DNA of 64,000 bases from Botrytis cinerea B05.10 (taxonomy: Eukaryota; Ascomycota; Leotiomycetes; Helotiales; Sclerotiniaceae). Below the pieces are notes generated by a model. That model was not told the origin of the DNA. It saw only the letters and a list, made by a program, of their open reading frames with translations, and did not search any database. Shown piece after piece: positions 13,079 through 25,675 of this stretch (the stretch's first letter is position 1; the number at the start of each line of letters is the position of its first letter). Where the stretch lies: the NCBI RefSeq assembly GCF_000143535.2, contig NC_037315.1, forward strand, positions 1,798,001-1,862,000. The letters are read 5' to 3'. The position numbers were made by a program, and so were the translations under genes.

Positions 13079-14046
13079 CCTTATGGCGTTTTTGTTTGAA
13101 TGAATAGAGTTCTAGAGACGACGAGACAGATGTAGACCGAAAAATAATTGGGGATACACATTGCATACATTCTTTGAGAGCTCTTATACCTGCGGATAGA
13201 AATGCAGAAGCAAAGAGGAACCTTTGATGACCCCCCGCCCCCTCTCTTTCAAGGCCCTATGATTGTTTCAATGGGTCCCATACAATCATCCTTGTATCCT
13301 TATATCATTGTTTAATTATATGATTTGGTTTAACAATAAATAGTCTAAATCATAGAAGAACTTCCTATCAAGATCTCAATACAATGATTTCCTCGCAGGC
13401 TATAAAACGGTCCTCTGCTGTCTACACTAGGAAACGAGCAGGCAATCTAATGCAAGGTGTACATTAAGGCCACTAGACCTAAATTCCTATCTCATATTTG
13501 AATGAAGAACTCCCTTATGATGCCTCACATACTTGGTCCGAAACATTGCTTAAACAAGAGACCTAGATCCTTCCATCAATTTGAGTGATAAATGACTTAC
13601 TAGCACATCGTGGCGCATCATCTTCTTTACATCTCATTCGATAATTGAACCTTGGAAATCACCCGCAAACGTTGATAGATTGAATACTCGCCAACAACAC
13701 GAGCCACACTCAGCTGCAAATCCCAATGTTTACATTCGGATGAAGTTCAGGTTCTGATGCTGGAGTTCGCTGACAGAGAATATTGCATAGAAACTATTGC
13801 CGCATTAACGTAGGAGTTTTTGAGGTATTCAGTGAAGAAAGTATTAATCTGACAATATATGCATTTCTGCCATTACGCTTCAATCATGATGACGACCTTT
13901 GGTACACACTTTGGTAGGTGCAAGGTGATAATGCTTGATTGATTATGTAATCCACTTTACGCCTGTCGCGTCGTCGCGTCTCCTAGATTTCAATTACCAC
14001 TTCAATCAATTTACTCCATTGCAAGGAAATCTCTTGTGACACTGCC
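13079..14046. other. intergenic, MFS 3' end and MSH3 promoter
   Basis: Nearly 1 kb with no frame above about 30 codons that starts with ATG and looks coding. It holds the terminator region of the permease and the MSH3 promoter. Both genes point the same way. Confidence 0.45.
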
Positions 14047-17000
14047 ATGATGGGCAAACCAAATTCAACTCCAGCTAAGACACAAAAATCAATATCCAGT
14101 TTCTTTGCACCAAAATCTAGTCAAAAACCTCAGGATTCAAGCTCGCCGCCTGCTTCTAAAGCCCCGGGAAATCTGGATGATGCCGATAGCAACGAAGGAA
14201 CCAATGAAGATGCCAAAATCACTGGAAATCGTTTGAAGAGAGTTTTAGAAGAAGATGAAAATGGTGGCAATACTGGAGCAAAGGAGAGACCATCCAAACG
14301 AGCAAAAAGTGTTGAAGTTGAAGAGGAAGATAATGAAAGCTATGCTCTTCCAGCCGCCGATTCTCGAAAGACATCCTCCAGCTTAACACGAGGCAAATCA
14401 AAGCCATCATTGCGAACCAATAAATATATGTTCTCGGGATCCAGCCAAAGAGCCACAGAGTCTCTAATTGAGGAGGAACCTGAAGACGAATTAGAGAAGG
14501 CGCGGAAGGTCGAGTTACACAAGAAGTTTGTCAAGAAACTGGGTCATCCAGATAGTCTCAGGCGGATTATACATGAAGATGATGCAGCTTTAGAAGTGGG
14601 AGACGAAGAAGGGGAAGAGGATGAGGAAGCGCCTGCGCCTGTGAAAACCAAGAAGAAGGGTGCAAAGACGGGTAAACTGACTCCCATGGAGTTACAAGTT
14701 ATTGACATTAAGCGCAAACACATGGATACTCTGTTGATTGTGGAAGTTGGCTATAAATTTAAATTCTTTGGCGAAGATGCAAGGACAGCAGCAAAAGTGC
14801 TCAGTATTGTATGCATACCGGGCAAATTCCGATTCGATGAACGTAAGCTTTTTGTTCTTGAATCTACTTGAGAATGTTTCTGACGCGAACTAGATCCTTC
14901 GGAATCACATCTTAACTACTTTGCATCTGCAAGTATTCCGGTCCATCGACTCCCGGTCCACGCGAAGAGGCTCGTCGCTGCGGGTTATAAAATTGGTATT
15001 GTTCGACAAACGGAGACAGCTGCATTGAAGAAGGCTGGGGATAATCGGAATGCTCCTTTCGTCAGGAAACTCACGAATGTTTACACTAAAGGCACATACA
15101 TTGATGATATCGATGGATTAGACACGACTGATGCGCCGTCTGGTGGTGCCCCTGCAACAGGTTACCTACTCTGCATAACGGAGACGAAAGCCAAAGGTTG
15201 GGGAACAGACGAAAAGGTCGAAGTTGGTATATTAGCTGTTCAACCTGCCACTGGAGATGTTATATATGATAATTTTGAGGATGGTTTCATGCGGGGTGAA
15301 CTCGAGACACGGTTGTTACATATTGCCCCTTGCGAATTGCTCATAGTTGGGGAACTTACGAAGGCTACCGACAAGCTTGTACAACATCTTTCGGGCAGCA
15401 GTACCAATGTCTTTGGCGATAGAATAAGAGTTGAACGTGTCGGGAAGTCAAAAACCATGGCTGCCGAATCTTATTCTCGTGTGGCCCAATTTTATGCAGA
15501 CAAACTGAAGGCCCATCAGAGCAGCAACAATGCACGAGAGCAGGAGCTATTAGAGAAAGTTTTGAAACTTACTGAGCCGGTCACAATTTGTCTATCTGCT
15601 ATGATAACTCACATGACCGAATACGGATTGGAACATGTGTTCGATCTCACCAAGTACTTCCAGTCATTCAGTGCTCGATCTCATATGTTATTAAATGGAA
15701 ATACCCTCACAAGTCTGGAGATTTATACCAACCAAACAGACTACACTCAGAAAGGAAGTCTTTTTTGGACTCTGGATAAAACTCAAACAAAATTCGGTCA
15801 AAGATTACTTCGAAAATGGGTCGGTCGACCTCTTCTTGATAAGCAGCGCTTAGAAGAGAGAGTCGCTGCAGTGGAAGAACTGAAAGACAACGCAAATACC
15901 CCAAAAGTAGACAAACTAAACGCCACCCTTCGGGAAGTTAGATCTGATCTAGAGCGAAGTTTACTTCGCATATACTATGGCAAATGTACACGACCAGAAC
16001 TCCTCACCGTTCTTCAGACAATGCAAAGAATTGCTAATGAATTTGCACATGTCAAAACACCGTCCGATGCAGGCTTCGAATCAATCGCCCTCAATGAAGC
16101 GGTTGCATCTCTTCCCGCAATTGGCGAGATAGTAATTTCCTTCCTCGACAAGATCAACGCCCAAGCCGCCCGCAATGATGACAAATATGCATTCTTTTTA
16201 GAACATTATGAAACCGAAGCAATTGGTGATCATAAATGCGGCATCGGAGCGGTCGAGCAAGACCTGGAAGCGCACCGCATGGTTGCTGCTACCAAACTGT
16301 CCAAGAAAACTCCTGTCACATATGTTACCATCGCTGGTATCGAATACCTCATCGAAGTCCCCAACACCGATCTCAAAAACGTGCCCGCCTCCTGGGCCAA
16401 GATCTCAGGCACAAAAAAGATGTCTCGTTTCCACACTCCCGAGGTCATCAAATTCCTCCGCGAACGTGATCAACACAAAGAATCTCTCTCCTCTGCTTGC
16501 GATGCCGCATTTTCCACATTCCTCTCTGAAATTTCCACCCACTACGCCCTAATCCGCGACACCATTTCCCACCTCGCAACCCTCGACTGTCTTCTCTCCC
16601 TCGCAACCGTGGCTTCCCTTCCAGGATACTGCAAACCCACCTTTACATCCTCCACCGAAATCTCCGTCATCGGCGGCCGCCACCCCATGGTCGAACAACT
16701 CCTCCCCTCAGCCTATATCCCCAACGACACATCTCTATCCACCTCTCCAGATCATACACGCGCCCTTTTATTAACCGGCCCAAACATGGGTGGCAAGTCT
16801 TCATACGTGCGTCAAGTAGCATTAATATCTATCCTCGCGCAAATCGGCTCTTACGTACCTGCTGAATCCGCCAGATTGGGTCTTCTAGATGGTATCTACA
16901 CACGAATGGGAGCTTATGATTCATTGTTTACTGCACAATCTACGTTTATGGTTGAGCTTTCTGAAACAGCATCGATATTGAAATCAGCAGGTCCTAGATC

Positions 17001-17502
17001 TCTCGTCATATTAGATGAATTGGGGCGAGGAACTAGCACGCATGATGGAGTCGCAATCGCAGAAGCGGTTCTAGATTGGGTGGTTAGGGAGACTAAGTGT
17101 TTGTGTTTATTTATTACACATTATCAGACTTTGGCAAGTGTTGCAAGAGGATTTGAAAAAGGAAAAGAGCTGAGAAATGTGCATATGAAATTCACCGCCG
17201 AGAGGAATGGAAGGCGAGTTTCTAATGCTGATGCGGATAAGGACAACGAAGATTTTGACGAGGAAATTACGTTTCTATATGAAGTCGGTGAAGGGGTTGC
17301 ACATAGATCTTATGGTTTGAATGTGGCTCGGTTAGCGCGTGTCCCGAAATCTGTACTTGACACTGCCGCATCTAAATCACGAGAGCTGGAGACACAAGTG
17401 AAACAGAAAAAGTTATTGGGACTGTCTAATATGATTTCGAATGTACTAGAGAATGGTACTGATCAGCTAGATCAGCTAATAATCGGTATGGAGCAGTTGT
17501 AA
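14047..17502 (+). CDS. msh3: DNA mismatch repair protein MSH3 (MutS beta subunit)
   Basis: Exons 14047-14842 and 14894-17502 give about 1134 aa. Residues 13-20 (QKSISSFF) are a PCNA-interacting PIP box, followed by an acidic and basic disordered linker of about 200 residues. The MutS domain I begins near [10 protein letters not shown], and the site of the Phe-X-Glu mismatch-probing motif reads [10 protein letters not shown], as in MSH3 rather than MSH6. Connector, lever and clamp domains follow. The ATPase has Walker [10 protein letters not shown] (about 893-901) and Walker [17 protein letters not shown] (about 968-983). With MSH2 it forms MutS beta, which recognises insertion/deletion loops. 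The second Met (residue 2) is an equally good start. The 51-nt intron splits the mismatch-binding domain. No damage or frameshift was seen. Confidence 0.97.
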
Positions 17503-17794
17503 AATAAATATGATACCAAGTCAAAAAATTAGATAGCAATGCAGAACCAGCATACCCGCGCACAACTACCAGCTCTTTAACGCCTCATTTCCACTTAAAA
17601 TAATTGTAGAATGTTAAAAAAGAAAAAAAAACAGAAAGAACGACTTCGGTATATAATATGCCCCCTTTGATAAAAATTCGACCACAAAAATGGCCTGCTA
17701 TAAGAAATCTTGTTCAAAGGTCAAAACGCCTTCATGCGGTAATATATGAGGTCATGGCCTTTGAAACGCTATGAAAAGTAGAAGATCCCCAAGA

Positions 17795-19612
17795 TCAAAT
17801 ACCAAAATGTGGTATGTTGATATTTGCACCATTGGTGATTGGGTCTGATAGTTGTAAATGGTTGCTAGGTAAACGTGAACCATGGCTGACCGAGTTAAAA
17901 TTTCCATGAAAAGCTTGAGTGTAAGCATTCAGCGGCTTTGTATCCTGGCTCATTTGAGAGAGATCCGTGCTATCACCTCCGTATGAGAAAGATCGGGGGT
18001 GGTGATTATAGAGTGGGTTGTACATTGATGAATTGTCAAAAAACATTTGAGCTGGGAAGCCGTGGTGAGGAGTGGAAACAGTTCTTCGGACATGGACATC
18101 AGATTGACCGTTTTCCTTAGCGAACATACGCATGGCACTTGGTTTAACAACTGGTGTGGGGGAGATCTGGTTACCAATATTTACGTTCGTGAAGCTGGTG
18201 GAGGCACCATCCGAAAAGTCGAACCTATGATCTTCTAATGGGCTCTCCGTACGACCTGGGCTGACCTCAGGAGCATCCTGGAAAACGTTAAAAGAACGCT
18301 TCTTGGCTCCCATCTCTTCCATAGTTATTCTAAACTCTTCGTCTTCCTCGTTGCTTGGAGTAAATCGAGCGCCGAATGCCAATGGATTGAGTGTGGGTGT
18401 CGATTGTAATGCAAGTTGACCAACAGGTTGACGTGTTCTAGCGGATACTTGTCGTTTTTCAGGACTTCTAGCCAAATTTCTTGGCCGACCAGCTCTAAGA
18501 CGGGGTACATTGACACTGACATCTGCCAAGGCCGCTTTGCGAGTTCTTCGTTTCTTTGGAGTGGGGTCACGAATCTAAGCAACTTGATGTCAGTATGTGA
18601 TGTTGCATTACAACTAAAGCAACCACGATCTTAAAACACGTACAGGACTAGTATCCGTTGAAAGGGGACCAAAAATGTGTCTCGAGGTTCGGAAGGCTCC
18701 ATCTGGGTGGTAGGAAATCTCAGTAGGCTGGACCTCCGCAGATGCAGCCATCATTAATTCAAGAATTGAGCCATCTTTTCTCTGATTCCGCATACGCTTC
18801 ATTTCGGCAGTGGCAGAATCGAAAAGATCCATGCCAGGCCAGAACACACCCTTCAATTTTGCATTTTCGGAAAGCTTCTCAGTATTTTCACCATCTACCT
18901 CCCCCTTTAATGGCGTAGTGAGACTATACGAATCTTAGTTAGTATGATGGTTTTATAAAACGTGACAGGTAGTCTGCTTACTTGGTGGTATCCGATACAG
19001 TTCCTACTGCCGAAGGGGTCTTTTGAAGTGTATAGCCTGGAATTTGACGTCGAGAGGTTGGTGTTGCATAAAAAGCACTGTGATCCCACTCACTTCCCAT
19101 GTCAGAGTTAGAATTAGATGTAGATGTATTATTGTTATTGATACTGTTGTTTGTTGCGGTTGGCCATAGATGCATTCTGGGAACAGGAGCGCGAAACATG
19201 GGTGCTAGATTGGCTTCATTGTCAAGGAGATTGTATTTTTCTTTCTTTATTCTCGTTTGCCCGGGCTGGTTTTGTGACAGTTAGTACAATTCAGCAGCTC
19301 TCATTCGCAAGAAAGAATTACTAGTGCGTTGTTGCTTCTGGTCTTCTTATCCTTAGCAGCTTTCTTCTGATCTTTCGAGGCAAGTCTCTCAGATAGTAAC
19401 CGTTCGAGATCATAGTTATCGTACCAATCCTCGAAGTTGTCCAGTTGAATCTTTGCGGTCAATTCCGACGCAGCTCGAATCTTAAGCTTAAAATAATTGG
19501 ATAAATGTGCTTTGGAAGATGTATGAGTGAGAAGATGAGATACGTCGGAGAATTGAGGATTCTTTGGGCAAATACTGCAGTGCAGTGGTATATTGGTGTG
19601 GTTCTTCGACAT
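17795..19612 (-). CDS. C2H2 zinc-finger domain protein, otherwise uncharacterised
   Basis: Four in-phase exons on the minus strand, 19612-19322, 19265-18982, 18923-18644 and 18574-17795, give about 544 aa. The N-terminus has one zinc finger with Cys12, Cys15, His30 and His36; the H-X5-H spacing resembles matrin/U1-type fingers that often bind RNA. It is followed by a Lys/Arg-rich helix (KDQKKAAKDKK). The rest is low-complexity and Ser/Asn/Pro-rich, with an AT-hook-like patch in the last exon (RLRAGRPRNLARS). These features suggest a nuclear nucleic-acid-binding protein. I do not recognise a named family. It is convergent with MSH3, stop to stop 292 bp. The exon 2/3 junction lies between Asn/Thr-rich segments and is the least certain. 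Confidence 0.75.
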
Positions 19613-21398
19613 TTTGGTTGCAGCTATTCATCCAAATTTGTTAGTAATTGTGTGATTGCACATGAGTTGAAGGTACACGCATAATGCCGGATTTGCAAAA
19701 AGAACAAGAAAATGTTTGCAGAAGCCATCCTCTGCGGCTTCAATTGAGGAAACCGCAGAAGTCAGGCCAATTTTGTACAAGAAAGCAAACGTTCTTCCAT
19801 TCGGTGCCATTGATGGTATTTTTGGACCTCAAGAAGTAATTGGTGGAGCTTAAGGGCGTTGCGTGTGTGAAAAGACTGTGCGGAATCAAAACTCACAGAT
19901 TGTTCTTAATAAATGCTCCGGCTCCTAATTGTCGATGGGAATGAGCAAAGGTAGCAAGTCGTCGATTACTTCTCCAAATGTTTGTGAAGAAGATGGTTTC
20001 CTCAGAATGGGACAACTGAGAGAGAAAGGACTTGCATACGATGAAGGTTGGAATGGCGGAAGGAAGAAGAGGTGACAACGATCGAAAATTATAATTTATG
20101 ACAGAGAGAAAATGCAGAAGGCGCGTTGGTGGTTTAGTGGAGTCTTGAAAAGTCCGGAAGAGACAATCACGTCTAAAGGTTCTTGCTATATCAGGTCAAT
20201 ATGTGTTCCGCAATGGAGACGCGCATGAATTGGGGAAAAGAATATCAAGATGTGTTTGTGAGTGTTGGCCTTTGTAGTGGTATATAGTTGATTGTGAACG
20301 GGATGATATTGATGTAGTGATAAAGATAAAGGCCAACGATGCAGTTGTTTTTAGATGGAGAAAGCTCTCGAGTTCTACTGTGGAAAGAGAGTATACCACT
20401 GTCCTGGTCGCTTCGAAGATGTGAATTCAAATTGAGCATGTGATAGATAACGTGGAGATAAAGCAAGAACTGGAAACACAGGACAGTTCACAGGAAGGTA
20501 TACTTATCAGGTCGTCATGCATGGAATAGGTAGAGTTGTTGCGGTTGAAATTCCAGATTCAAGTCGAGCTGCCGAACGGCTTTAGGTTGAGGACGACGAC
20601 CTTCCTCTTTATTGTGTATTATGCCCTCACCTGTCACAACACCCACCGCAACAATGAGACTGAGAGGGGCTGCAGCAGAAAGGAAACCTTGGTTCAGAAA
20701 TCGGTTGTTGAGTCATTGATGTTTAGAGATAGAAAGCATAGCTAAGTTGTGATAATGTCCATTTTATGCCAACTAAATGGGAACAACAGAGAGGGGAGCA
20801 TTTCACCCATTCTACTCCTTGACCAGAATACTCATATACGAGGGCCCGTCTTGCTTGAATTGCAATGGCACTTCCATGATTTCTCATATCATCGGCCAAT
20901 TCTGTTCTCTCACCCTTTCCCATCACTTCACTTTACCTCTGATTCTAGCTGAGCCGTAACTCTACAGACAATAAACCATGATGAAAAGTACGAAAAGCAT
21001 AGAGGTCCATATCACATTTCTTCAATATCATGTCCCGTTGACATTTGAGTGTTTATGCTACTAGCAAGTCATAAACACCTCATGGTCAATGAATTGCTCT
21101 TCTCCTGCCTTGTATCCTGGTACCACGTGTTACTCGATATAAGGTTATTAGATGGCAGGAGTTGGATGAAGTGTGTGTTTGGCTACAATAAGGAATTATT
21201 CATAATAAACTGTTGCTCGACTTACTTCCGTGATCAGATCGTACGTTGAGTATCGAAGAATTTATGTGAAAAGTCAAACTTATGAAAAGCCGTTGTCCAC
21301 TTACCGAAAACACCCAAAGCTACAAAGGCCCGGTAGACAGATCAATGGGAATACTTTCACCTAATTCATAATTCATAATATCATTATCCAGAGATATC
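19613..21398. other. intergenic between zinc-finger gene and BET2
   Basis: A 1.8 kb stretch with the promoter of the zinc-finger gene (-) at its left. Minus-strand frames at about 19900-20190 stay open for roughly 95 codons but have no ATG and no recognisable motif, so I do not call a gene. The right part holds the 3' region of BET2. Confidence 0.45.
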
Positions 21399-22584
21399 TT
21401 AGGGTTGCCCTAGCACTCGCTCAGTTATTCTCTTCGGCATACAGCTAGATGAGGTCAGCCGGTGAAAGCAATAACGAGAACGATCTGAAGACTTACTACA
21501 TTGGATCAACCTCTTCGACACCAGGGAACCCTAGAAGAGACAGGCCGGCAACACCGAAGCAGGTATGAAAGACATCGACCATATCACCTGGTCTATCGGC
21601 AAAGCCACCTTCCTCTGTGTCCTGACACTTTAAGATGAAATGGGCGAGTTTCTCTCCATCAATCCAGTGCAGCCTCCCAATCATAGCGAGACTCGTCGCA
21701 ACCCACCAGCTGTAACAAACATCTTCTTTTTTCTCAGGTCTGCCATTCAGTCCACCGCACTCTAATTGCCTCTCACTCAACCATCTACCCAGCTTATCAA
21801 TATTAACCACGTCTATGCGCTTTGCAATTGACAATGCACCCAAGCAGGCAAATATTTGTCCCGAATGTGATTCTGCTCCAGGGCTAACTCCATAACCTCC
21901 ATCAAAATTCGCACACGAAACAATGTAGTCCACTGCCTTGTTAACATCCACCAAATGTAGGAGATTTAGCAGTGAAAGAGCATTGAACGCTGCATAGAGA
22001 AATCTAGTATCTTCCTCGCCCCACTCATCTCCTGAAAAAGTTCCCGTATCCTTATTTTGTAGATCCGCAAGGTCTGCACATCGGAAGCATTAATGGTAGC
22101 CCCTCTCGAATCGCATACATGGAGACACTCACATTTTCCAACTAAATCTTTTCCCTTGCCATCCAAGTTCCGCTCGAGATCTTCCACCGCATCTATCATC
22201 ACCAATGACTGCACGGCACTAACTGTATATAGCAAATGTGCATCATGACCTGGGGCAGCTCCAAAACCACCATTTTTGTGCTGGCAGCTTAAAATGAAAT
22301 CAATTGTGTCCCGTCTCGGCAGCGCATCAGGTCGGCCGAGTAAATGAAGTGCAGTGAGCCCCCAGTAGAGTCCGTTTATTCGCAAATGTTCTGTATGCCA
22401 ATATTCGAGCTCATCTTTGCGCTACAAGCAGAAGATGTCAACAAGTGCGGGTGGAGATACGAGGAGGGTGAATACCTACGGAGTCGAGACTCTGTATATA
22501 TTTTACGTGAGACTCGATAGCGAGCTGAAGTTCTTCCGGCAGAGTGGCAGAGCCTGCTCGACCCGGCCCAGATACGAGAGCCAT
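21399..22584 (-). CDS. bet2: geranylgeranyltransferase type II (Rab) beta subunit, BET2
   Basis: Four exons, 22584-22480, 22421-22133, 22073-21497 and 21444-21399, give about 338 aa. The internal repeats of the alpha-alpha barrel are plain: each has a GG(F/Y/L) block ([42 protein letters not shown]). The zinc ligands of prenyltransferase beta subunits are Asp249 and Cys251 (EDVCYSWW) and His301 (DVFHTCFG). With the alpha subunit and the Rab escort protein, the enzyme adds geranylgeranyl groups to the C-terminal cysteines of Rab/Ypt GTPases, and so serves vesicle traffic. The third exon runs into an apparent stop right after VDPM. Splicing the canonical GTAAGT donor to a 46-nt last exon restores the conserved YCMP tail and ends in ERVLGQP. 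That fit supports this model. Confidence 0.95.
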
Positions 22585-23234
22585 GATTAAAAACGTGTAT
22601 TAATTTGCTCCAAGTACAGAATACTATGATCTCGAGGAACAAGTCTACAATGCTCAACAGAATGACCCCACCTCGAGTAGGTTGCTGACAAATCATCCTC
22701 GGACTTGATCTCGACATATTTTGGAAACTGTGCAATCAATTTATTAAACAACTAAATTGGACATGTTTGCTTTACGAGGCTGGCCATCTTAAATCTACCA
22801 CGTCGATAATTTATTTGTTACATATCTCGATGTACAGCAACTTCTTCTTCTAGAATATCTGACTCCTACTGAATCTCCTTACATGACGTTCTTCCAACTG
22901 ACACGCCCATCTAACCACAAAACTTGCTCACGATTTCAAAGCCAGACAGACACATTCGCACAACCTTCTTCAATGGGGCTTCCATTCCCTTTGGAAACCA
23001 TTCCACGTCTCGAAATAGCCTTTGTCGATTTCAAATGGATTTGATGTCTACCGTGTCATCTGGCCGACCAAGCCGTCTTTAGAACCAGGTAATGTATAAT
23101 AGGCTGTTATGACCGAAGACGATTGATTTGGCCCCGATTACATCTTACTTCTTAAGTGAGTTTGGCTCAAAGGTGGCTCGCATGACGAGGACTAGTCGAC
23201 CTTGCCCTTTCATCGTCATATCACTGCTCCAGAG
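22585..23234. other. divergent intergenic region
   Basis: Lies between the BET2 start (-) and the start of the 57-aa micro-gene (+), so it may act as a shared promoter region. No open frame of note. Confidence 0.45.
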
Positions 23235-23474
23235 ATGAGGCCATCACTATCTGCTGCGTTAACAGCCGCAGGTATCTTCATACTACATGTAAGAATGATC
23301 ATGCCATCGGCATGTAAACATGCTTGATATCGGGAAGGTTTTGATGCGTGGATTGTTCCTCCGAACCGACTCGACACATTCACGCATTTCTCTCAACCGC
23401 AAGTCAAGTATGGGAAATGGGCTGTCATGGTTTTCTTTATCGCCATTCAAGTGAATGTATTAGATAAAGATTAA
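23235..23474 (+). CDS. 57-residue hypothetical protein, possibly mitochondrial inner membrane
   Basis: Two exons, 23235-23271 and 23338-23474, joined by a 66-nt intron with a GTATCT donor and an AAG acceptor. The joined frame starts MRPSLSAALTAAGFDAW and ends VLDKD. Both exons are needed: exon 1 is only 37 nt. The N-terminus is basic and hydroxylated like a short mitochondrial presequence. A Pro/Arg/Phe-rich middle follows, and then a hydrophobic stretch (WAVMVFFIAIQV, about residues 41-52) with a charged tail. Size and layout match small accessory subunits of respiratory complexes or ATP synthase, but I cannot assign it to one. Codon and residue composition are much more protein-like than the surrounding DNA. 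An unspliced reading stops soon after exon 1. Confidence 0.55.
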
Positions 23475-24788
23475 GGGCTAGGAATCAACATCTCATCTCT
23501 TAGTTAACAAGTAACTAACTTCAAAGTTCCTACACATGTCACACATGGATGAGAGATGTTATACAAACACTACCCGAATAGCTCCTACAATATATGGTGC
23601 GGTTATAAAACTCGCAATGGTTTAGATAAGTACTATTGAACTCCTATTTAGGAGCACAAGCCATTTTAATTCCTATCTCACTTTCTGACATTCACAATGC
23701 ATCTATATCAGATTTATGATGTGAATCCTCAAGAAGATTTGATAGATTTTTCGTCGGTACATCTTCAAGTCTGATTTGAATCCTCAAATGAAGGACAAGC
23801 TTGCCCATTGCATGTACCTCCAAATTTGTGAAGCAATTCTACTTTGGAGTGATTTGGAGGAGTTGGAAAAGGAGTGGAATAGATATCATTCCTGTAAAAT
23901 TTGCAGGATTCTAACCATCAATCACCCCGCCGTAATCCTTCCGGATAGCATTGTCATCAGTCATCGAGTACATAATCTTTGTTTGATGATAGGCGATTGT
24001 TCAAATTCCGCCGGTGCATGCTTCTCTACAGTTGATGAAGTACTTTTGACTTTGATTCTCTGGAATTTAACCTGCGGTCAGACTCATAGAATGAAAAATG
24101 GCCATATACGCTCTTTAGAATCCAACTACATTCCATCTTCTTAATCACTACATATCGATTCTGTTGAAAGACTGTAATGCGCATTTGACGGGGGTACGGA
24201 AGCCAGTCGAAATCTTAGGGCTCGTAACTCAACCAATCTCTTGGCGTGTTGTTGACAACCGCCCTTCCAAGTACACAGCCAACGGTTGAGATGTAATAGC
24301 GACAGTGTTGTCGGTAAGGAAGCCGCTAACAGTGGGTCTAATGTACGTAAGCTCGTAAGCTTCGCTGCATGCTATCAGGTCTAGACGAAGACGAGAATCT
24401 CAGACCTTACTTGTTCAAGGAGTAGTAACACGTACCGCGTTGCTGAGGTTCTATTAAATCTCACCTCAGTTTTTACAGACTTGGAAGGATTTTGGTGTTA
24501 TTGACTTTTACATCATGCTATACCATATCTTGGCCTATATCAACCCCCCTGAAAGATGCTTTGTGTAAGCCAAATATGGGTATCTGTTCGTTCTTACACT
24601 CATTCCATGAATCAGCCCAGAACATTGATTTACATTGCATTCTACCCCATTGAACTAGATGAGAAAACCCCCCAATTCGTACGGCTCGTCTGTTGAGCTC
24701 CTGCATAAATAGAGGGCAAAAGACTCAAGATATTAGATTTGCAGTCAAATTGAGTTTTTCAATCATTCTATTCCAAACATCTGCAATT
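23475..24788. other. intergenic with one doubtful frame
   Basis: Apart from the doubtful frame at 23788-24144, listed separately, nothing coding is visible. A TATA-like CATAAATAG at about 24703 sits 85 bp before the hydrolase start and is a plausible core promoter. Confidence 0.4.
23788..24144 (+). CDS. doubtful hypothetical ORF
   Basis: 118 codons from an ATG. The first half is acidic and helical-looking (LLWSDLEELEKEW) and the second contains several Cys and hydrophobic residues. No family, signal or upstream exon is clear. An ATG 90 bp upstream (23698) opens a short frame whose DNA partly resembles the start of this one (both contain GAATCCTCAA), which may reflect a small duplication. It may be noise. 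Confidence 0.22.
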   Translation: MKDKLAHCMYLQICEAILLWSDLEELEKEWNRYHSCKICRILTINHPAVILPDSIVISHRVHNLCLMIGDCSNSAGACFSTVDEVLLTLILWNLTCGQTHRMKNGHIRSLESNYIPSS

Positions 24789-25675
24789 ATGGCCAATTCT
24801 AAACCTACAGTAGTTTTCATCCCAGGTTTCTGGCATACCCCAGAGGGATTTACACCTCTTGCTAGAATTCTGGAAAAAGAAGGCTATCCCTCTGTCCTGA
24901 TCAGCTTACCTAGTGCAGGTGCTCACCCTGGGCATCCTGACTTCTCACAAGATGTGGCCACAATTCGCAAGATCATTACCGACTTATCCAATGAGGGTAA
25001 GGAAGTCATGGTGGTGATGCACTCTGGTGGAAGTGTTAGCGGCAGCGAAGCTTCTCGTGGCTTGGGAAAAAAGGAACGCCAAGCCGAGGGAAAGAATGGC
25101 GGGATAGTGAGGGTCATTTATATTGGCATTCTGTTACCTGAGGCAGGGAAGACTTTGTTTGAGACATTTCAAGGCGTCGTCTCGAGTCCTGATCTTGATC
25201 CGGATTTTGTGATCGATGAGGATCAGAGCTTCCATGTAATTGCTGAGGTAATGTGTTTTGACATGTCTTCAAAGGTAATGCTAACGCGTCCCGGCTAGGA
25301 TGGCACTTCAACTATCACCGATGGTGACATGAGATTCTATAATGATCTCTCTACAGAAGATGCAAAATATTGGGGCAGCAAGTTGACCTCGCTTTCGGTA
25401 GGGTGAGTAGAATGGCCAGATGTGGTGGTCCTCTCACTGACGTACCATTTAGAGTCGGAATGTCTCCATTGACCTACGCAGCTTGGAAATACATACCTTC
25501 AGCATATATCATGCCACTGCAAGACAAAAGCATTCCACTGAAGCAAGTTCGGCAAATTGTAAAGGAAGCGAATATTAAGATGGTGTTTGAAATAGAGACA
25601 GGTCATTGTCCATATCTCGCACAACCAGAGACAGTGGCTGATTTTATCCGAAAGGCAGGAGGAGAGACCATTTGA
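24789..25675 (+). CDS. alpha/beta hydrolase (AB hydrolase-1/Abhydrolase_6 type)
   Basis: Three exons, 24789-25247, 25299-25402 and 25453-25675, give about 261 aa. The opening strand TVVFIPGFWHTPEGF supplies the oxyanion-hole region. The nucleophile elbow is MHSGGS with Ser79, replacing the more usual GHSxGG by M-H-S-G-G. The catalytic His is in the C-terminal ETGHCPYLAQPE block, a layout typical of the plant-like esterases and hydroxynitrile lyase-like hydrolases abundant in fungi. No signal peptide is present, so the protein is probably cytoplasmic. All junctions keep the frame, and the frame running on past 25247 is intronic. The substrate cannot be predicted. Neighbours are the cyclotransferase-like gene downstream on the same strand, 725 bp away. 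Confidence 0.9.

Noticed and set aside
19628..20190. Open minus-strand frames upstream of the zinc-finger gene
   Set aside because: One stretch is open for about 95 codons but has no ATG, and the other has no known domain. The position fits the promoter and leader of the zinc-finger gene better.
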